Below, one piece after another: positions 61,134 to 64,000 of a DNA stretch of 64,000 bases. Origin of the DNA: Kutzneria sp. CA-103260 (lineage in GTDB: Bacteria; Actinomycetota; Actinomycetes; Mycobacteriales; Pseudonocardiaceae). Position 1 is the stretch's first letter. Each line of letters opens with the position of its first letter. The notes under the pieces are model-generated. The model saw only the letters and a program-made list of their open reading frames with translations, was not told where the DNA came from and did not search any database. The position numbers and the translations under genes were made by a program. The DNA lies in assembly GCF_018263855.1 (NCBI RefSeq), contig NZ_CP073318.1, positions 3,720,001 to 3,784,000 on the forward strand. Direction: 5' to 3'.

Positions 61134-62384
61134 TCAGCGCGTCGCGGTCACCCCGCCCCGCTTCTTGGTCCAGATGTCGTAGGCCACCGCCGCGAGCAGC
61201 ACCAGACCCTTCACCAGCATCACCTGCTCGCTGGGCGCGCCGATCAGCGACATGCCGTTGTTGATCACGGCCATGATCAGGCCGCCGGTGATCGCGCCGA
61301 CCACCTTGCCGACGCCGCCCTGCACGGCCGCGCCACCGATGAACGCGGCCGCGATGGCGTCCAGCTCGAACGAGGTGCCCGCGGTCGGGCCGGCCTGGTT
61401 GAGCCGGCCGGCGAAGATCACCCCGGCCAGCGCGGACAGCACGCCCATGTTGACGAAGATCCAGAACACCACCGACTTGACCTTGACGCCGGACAGCGTC
61501 GCGGCCTGGAGATTGCCGCCGATGGCGTAGATCCGCCGGCCGAACACCGCCCGCGTGGTCAGCAGCGAGTAGAACAGCACCAGCGCCACCAGCAGCACCA
61601 GCACCCACGGGATGTTCTTGAACCGCGCCAGCTGCACCACCACGGCCAGCACGACCACGCCGGCGCCGCCGGTCTTGAGCAGGAACACCGGCAGCGGATC
61701 GACTTCCTGCAAGTAGGTGATCCGGCCCCGGCGGGCCCGCCACTGCGAGAACCCGATGCCGGCGACCACCAGCACACCCACTAGCAGGCTCACCAGGTCC
61801 GCGCCGCCCAGCGGCCCGAGGCCGATGTTGCCGAGGTAGCCGTCGGTGAAGCCGTTGGACAGCGTGCGGATCGGGTCCGGGAACGGGCCGATGCCCTGGT
61901 TGCCCAGCACGGTCAGGGTGAGCGCGCGGAACACCAGCATGCCGGCCAGCGTGACGATGAACGCCGGAATGCCGAAGTAGGCGATCCAGTAGCCCTGCCA
62001 CGCGCCGATCAGCGCGCCGACCACCAGCGTGATCACCAACGCCAGCAGCCACGGCACGTTCAGGTTGACCATCAGCACCGCGGACACCGCGCCGGTCACC
62101 GCGACCACCGAGCCGGCGGACAGGTCGATGTGCCCGGCGATGATGATCAGGATCATGCCGATGGCCAGGATCAGCACGTACGAGTTCTGCACGATGATGT
62201 TGGAGATGTTCTCCGGCTGGAGCATCGTGCCGCCGGTCAGCACCGTGAACAGCGCGACGATCAGCGCGAACGCCACGTAGATGCCGCTCTGCCGCACGTT
62301 GAGGGACAACCGGCGCGGCGCGCGGGCCGGTCGCTGGACGCTGCCGGAGACCTGCTCGGTGTCCGGTGGTGCGGTGCTGCTCAT
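61134..62384 (-). CDS. mmsB: MmsB/XylH-type monosaccharide ABC permease
   Basis: 416 residues with ten or so membrane segments of the ribose/xylose (CUT2) permease family ([40 protein letters not shown]). A central hydrophilic insert ([16 protein letters not shown]) is typical of the GguB/MmsB subgroup. ATG 62384 overlaps the ATPase stop (ATGA) and has AGGAGC upstream. With the ATPase and the ChvE-like protein it should import arabinose, galactose or xylose. Confidence 0.88.
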   Translation of the reverse strand: MSSTAPPDTEQVSGSVQRPARAPRRLSLNVRQSGIYVAFALIVALFTVLTGGTMLQPENISNIIVQNSYVLILAIGMILIIIAGHIDLSAGSVVAVTGAVSAVLMVNLNVPWLLALVITLVVGALIGAWQGYWIAYFGIPAFIVTLAGMLVFRALTLTVLGNQGIGPFPDPIRTLSNGFTDGYLGNIGLGPLGGADLVSLLVGVLVVAGIGFSQWRARRGRITYLQEVDPLPVFLLKTGGAGVVVLAVVVQLARFKNIPWVLVLLVALVLFYSLLTTRAVFGRRIYAIGGNLQAATLSGVKVKSVVFWIFVNMGVLSALAGVIFAGRLNQAGPTAGTSFELDAIAAAFIGGAAVQGGVGKVVGAITGGLIMAVINNGMSLIGAPSEQVMLVKGLVLLAAVAYDIWTKKRGGVTATR

Positions 62385-63919
62385 GGCGTGTGCTCCTGGT
62401 TCCTGGTCATGTGCTGCATGAGGCGCTCCTGGGTGGCCTGCTCCCGGCTCACCTCGCCGGTGATCCGGCCGGCGGCCAGCGTGTAGATCCGGTCGCACAG
62501 GCCGAGCAGCTCCGGCAGCTCCGAGGAGATGACCAGCACGGCCTTGCCCTCGTCGGCCAGTCCGTTGATGATCGAGTAGATCTCGTACTTGGCGCCGACG
62601 TCGATGCCGCGGGTCGGCTCGTCCAGGATCAGCACGTCCGGATCAGTGAAGATCCACTTGGACAGCACGACCTTCTGCTGGTTGCCGCCGGACAGCGTGC
62701 CCACCGCGGTGTTCACGGTGGGCACCTTGATGTTCATGCTGCGCCGGAACTCCCCGGCGATCCGGTGCTCCTCGTTCTCGTTCACCCAGCCGCGGCGGGC
62801 CAGCTTGCGCAGGCCCGCCGCGGAGATGTTGCGCTTGACGTCCTCGATGAGGTTGAGGCCGTAGCGCTTGCGGTCCTCGGTGACGTAGGCGATGCCGTTG
62901 GCGACCGCCTCCCGCACCGTCCGCGCCTGGATCTCCCGGCCGTCCTTGACCAGCCGGCCGGAGATGTCACGCCCGTAGGACCGGCCGAACACGCTCATCG
63001 CGAGCTCGGTCCGGCCGGCGCCCATCAGGCCGGCCAGGCCGACGATCTCCCCGCGCCGCAGCACCAGGTCGGCCGCGTCGACCACCTTGTGCTCCGGCCG
63101 GGTCGGGCTGTGCACCGTCCAGTTCTCGATGCGCAGCGCCTCGGCGCCGATCTTCGGCTCGTGCGGCGGGAAACGGTGTTCCAGGTCGCGGCCGACCATC
63201 CCGGCGATGATCCGGTCCTCCGTGACGTTGTCGGTCGCCACGTCCAGCGTCTCGATCGTCCGGCCGTCGCGCAGGATGGTGATCGAGTCGGCGATCGCCA
63301 TGATCTCGTTGAGCTTGTGCGAGACGATCACCGAGGTGACTCCGTCCGCGCGCAGGCCCCGCAGCAGATCCAGCAGGTGGGCGGAGTCGTCCGCGCCGAG
63401 TGCCGCGGTCGGCTCGTCCAGGATCAACAGCTTGACCTTTTTGGACAGTGCCTTGGCGATCTCCACCAGCTGCTGCTTGCCCACGCCGAGGTCGCTGATC
63501 TGGGTGACCGCCGGTTCCCGCAGCCCCACCCGGTCCAGCAGCTCGGCCGCCCGGTGGTTGGTCCGGTTCCAGTCGATCAGCCCGCCGGCGACCTGCTCGT
63601 TGCCGAGGAAGATGTTCTCGGCGATCGACAGCTGCGGGCACAACGCGAGCTCCTGGTGGATGATCACGATCCCGCGGTGCTCGCTGTCCCGGATGCCGCC
63701 GAACTCGCAGGCCTCGCCGTCGAAGGCGAACTCGCCGTCGTAGGAGCCGTGCGGGTACACCCCCGACAGCACCTTCATCAGGGTGGACTTGCCGGCGCCG
63801 TTCTCGCCGCAGATGGCGTGGATCTCACCGCGCCGGACCGACAGGCTCACGTCGGCCAGCGCCCGCACGCCCGGGAACGACTTGCCGATACCGGTCATCG
63901 TCAGGATGGAGTCGACCAT
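62381..63919 (-). CDS. mmsA: MmsA/GguA-type double ABC ATPase
   Basis: 512 residues with two fused ABC domains of the CUT2 family. First half: Walker [13 protein letters not shown] (residues ~38-49), signature [16 protein letters not shown], Walker [13 protein letters not shown]. Second half: degenerate Walker A region [12 protein letters not shown], signature [14 protein letters not shown] and Walker [13 protein letters not shown], as usual in this family. It powers monosaccharide import through the MmsB-like permease. The gene begins seven bases after the stop of the upstream binding-protein gene. Confidence 0.92.
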   Translation of the reverse strand: MVDSILTMTGIGKSFPGVRALADVSLSVRRGEIHAICGENGAGKSTLMKVLSGVYPHGSYDGEFAFDGEACEFGGIRDSEHRGIVIIHQELALCPQLSIAENIFLGNEQVAGGLIDWNRTNHRAAELLDRVGLREPAVTQISDLGVGKQQLVEIAKALSKKVKLLILDEPTAALGADDSAHLLDLLRGLRADGVTSVIVSHKLNEIMAIADSITILRDGRTIETLDVATDNVTEDRIIAGMVGRDLEHRFPPHEPKIGAEALRIENWTVHSPTRPEHKVVDAADLVLRRGEIVGLAGLMGAGRTELAMSVFGRSYGRDISGRLVKDGREIQARTVREAVANGIAYVTEDRKRYGLNLIEDVKRNISAAGLRKLARRGWVNENEEHRIAGEFRRSMNIKVPTVNTAVGTLSGGNQQKVVLSKWIFTDPDVLILDEPTRGIDVGAKYEIYSIINGLADEGKAVLVISSELPELLGLCDRIYTLAAGRITGEVSREQATQERLMQHMTRNQEHTP

Positions 63920-63925
63920 GACCGG

Positions 63926-64000
63926 CTACTTCAGCTCGCCGGCGGTGTAGTAGCCGGAGTCCACGAGCGCCTTCTGGTAGTTGTCCTTGGTGACGATCAC
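63926..64000 (-). CDS. chvE: ChvE-like multiple-sugar-binding protein, C-terminal end only
   Basis: Only the last 24 residues are inside the window (VIVTKDNYQKALVDSGYYTA, then GELK and a TAG stop). They match the C-terminus of ChvE-like periplasmic or lipid-anchored sugar-binding proteins (...VTKDNYK-ALVDSGYYT...), and the downstream MmsA/MmsB genes confirm the assignment. The rest of the gene lies beyond the window end. Confidence 0.75.
   Translation of the reverse strand: MIVTKDNYQKALVDSGYYTAGELK

Overview
The window is chromosomal DNA from a very GC-rich actinomycete. High third-position GC, GTG starts, Tat and lipoprotein signals, LacI-regulated CUT1 sugar transporters without their own ATPase, and a desosaminyl-type glycosyltransferase fit a Pseudonocardiaceae- or Streptomyces-like soil organism. 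I cannot name the species. No tRNA, rRNA, CRISPR, prophage or intact insertion sequence is visible.

Positions 1-11,400 are mixed. An O-methyltransferase (cut by the window start), a DHA1 exporter and an activator-dependent-type glycosyltransferase look like the edge of a secondary-metabolite cluster. They are followed by a secreted Cu/Zn-SOD-like protein, a serine beta-lactamase-fold hydrolase, a P-loop kinase, a HIT protein with an abnormal C-terminus, a duplicated DUF1259 lipoprotein, an HtrA-like protease, a YihY/BrkB membrane protein fused to a DUF488 domain, and a small stress-type membrane protein.

From about 11,700 to the end the DNA is essentially one plant cell-wall saccharification island. 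It starts with a GH92 alpha-mannosidase and a divergent pair of GH28 pectinases. Next is a probable xyloglucan locus (18.4-34 kb): GH3 on the minus strand, then divergently binding protein, two permeases, LacI regulator, GH31, GH42, GH43 and a secreted GH5-X2-CBM46 protein, closed by a convergent secreted GH12. The genes are tightly packed, several with 1-4 nt overlaps. Two near-identical operator-like motifs sit in the GH3/binding-protein divergent promoter.

The second locus (34.4-47 kb) is a minus-strand operon: binding protein, two permeases, cytosolic GH127, GH39-like/CBM35 protein, ricin-lectin plus unassigned (alpha/alpha)-type hydrolase, secreted GH127/GH146-type enzyme and an unknown secreted protein. 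It faces a divergent LacI gene. It looks built for L-arabinofuranose-rich polymers (arabinan, extensin or arabinogalactan glycans). Perfect LacI-type palindromes lie in the divergent promoter, inside the first codons of the binding protein, and upstream of a GH43-LamG-GH43 enzyme 3 kb away, suggesting one regulon.

The last part holds a secreted serine protease, the double GH43 protein, a DUF2306 membrane protein, a NarL-type two-component system, a secreted protein made of three exact 69-residue repeats that I cannot assign, a large GH35 beta-galactosidase, and an MmsAB/ChvE-type monosaccharide ABC transporter (binding protein cut by the window end). The inferred workflow is: secreted depolymerases cut pectin, xyloglucan and arabinan; two CUT1 systems import oligosaccharides; cytosolic GH3/GH31/GH42/GH43/GH127 enzymes trim them; and the MmsAB system takes up free monosaccharides. 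The least explained items are the triple-repeat protein, the lectin-hydrolase of the arabinan operon, the unknown secreted protein at its end, the BrkB-DUF488 fusion and the 30-bp tandem repeat behind GH28.
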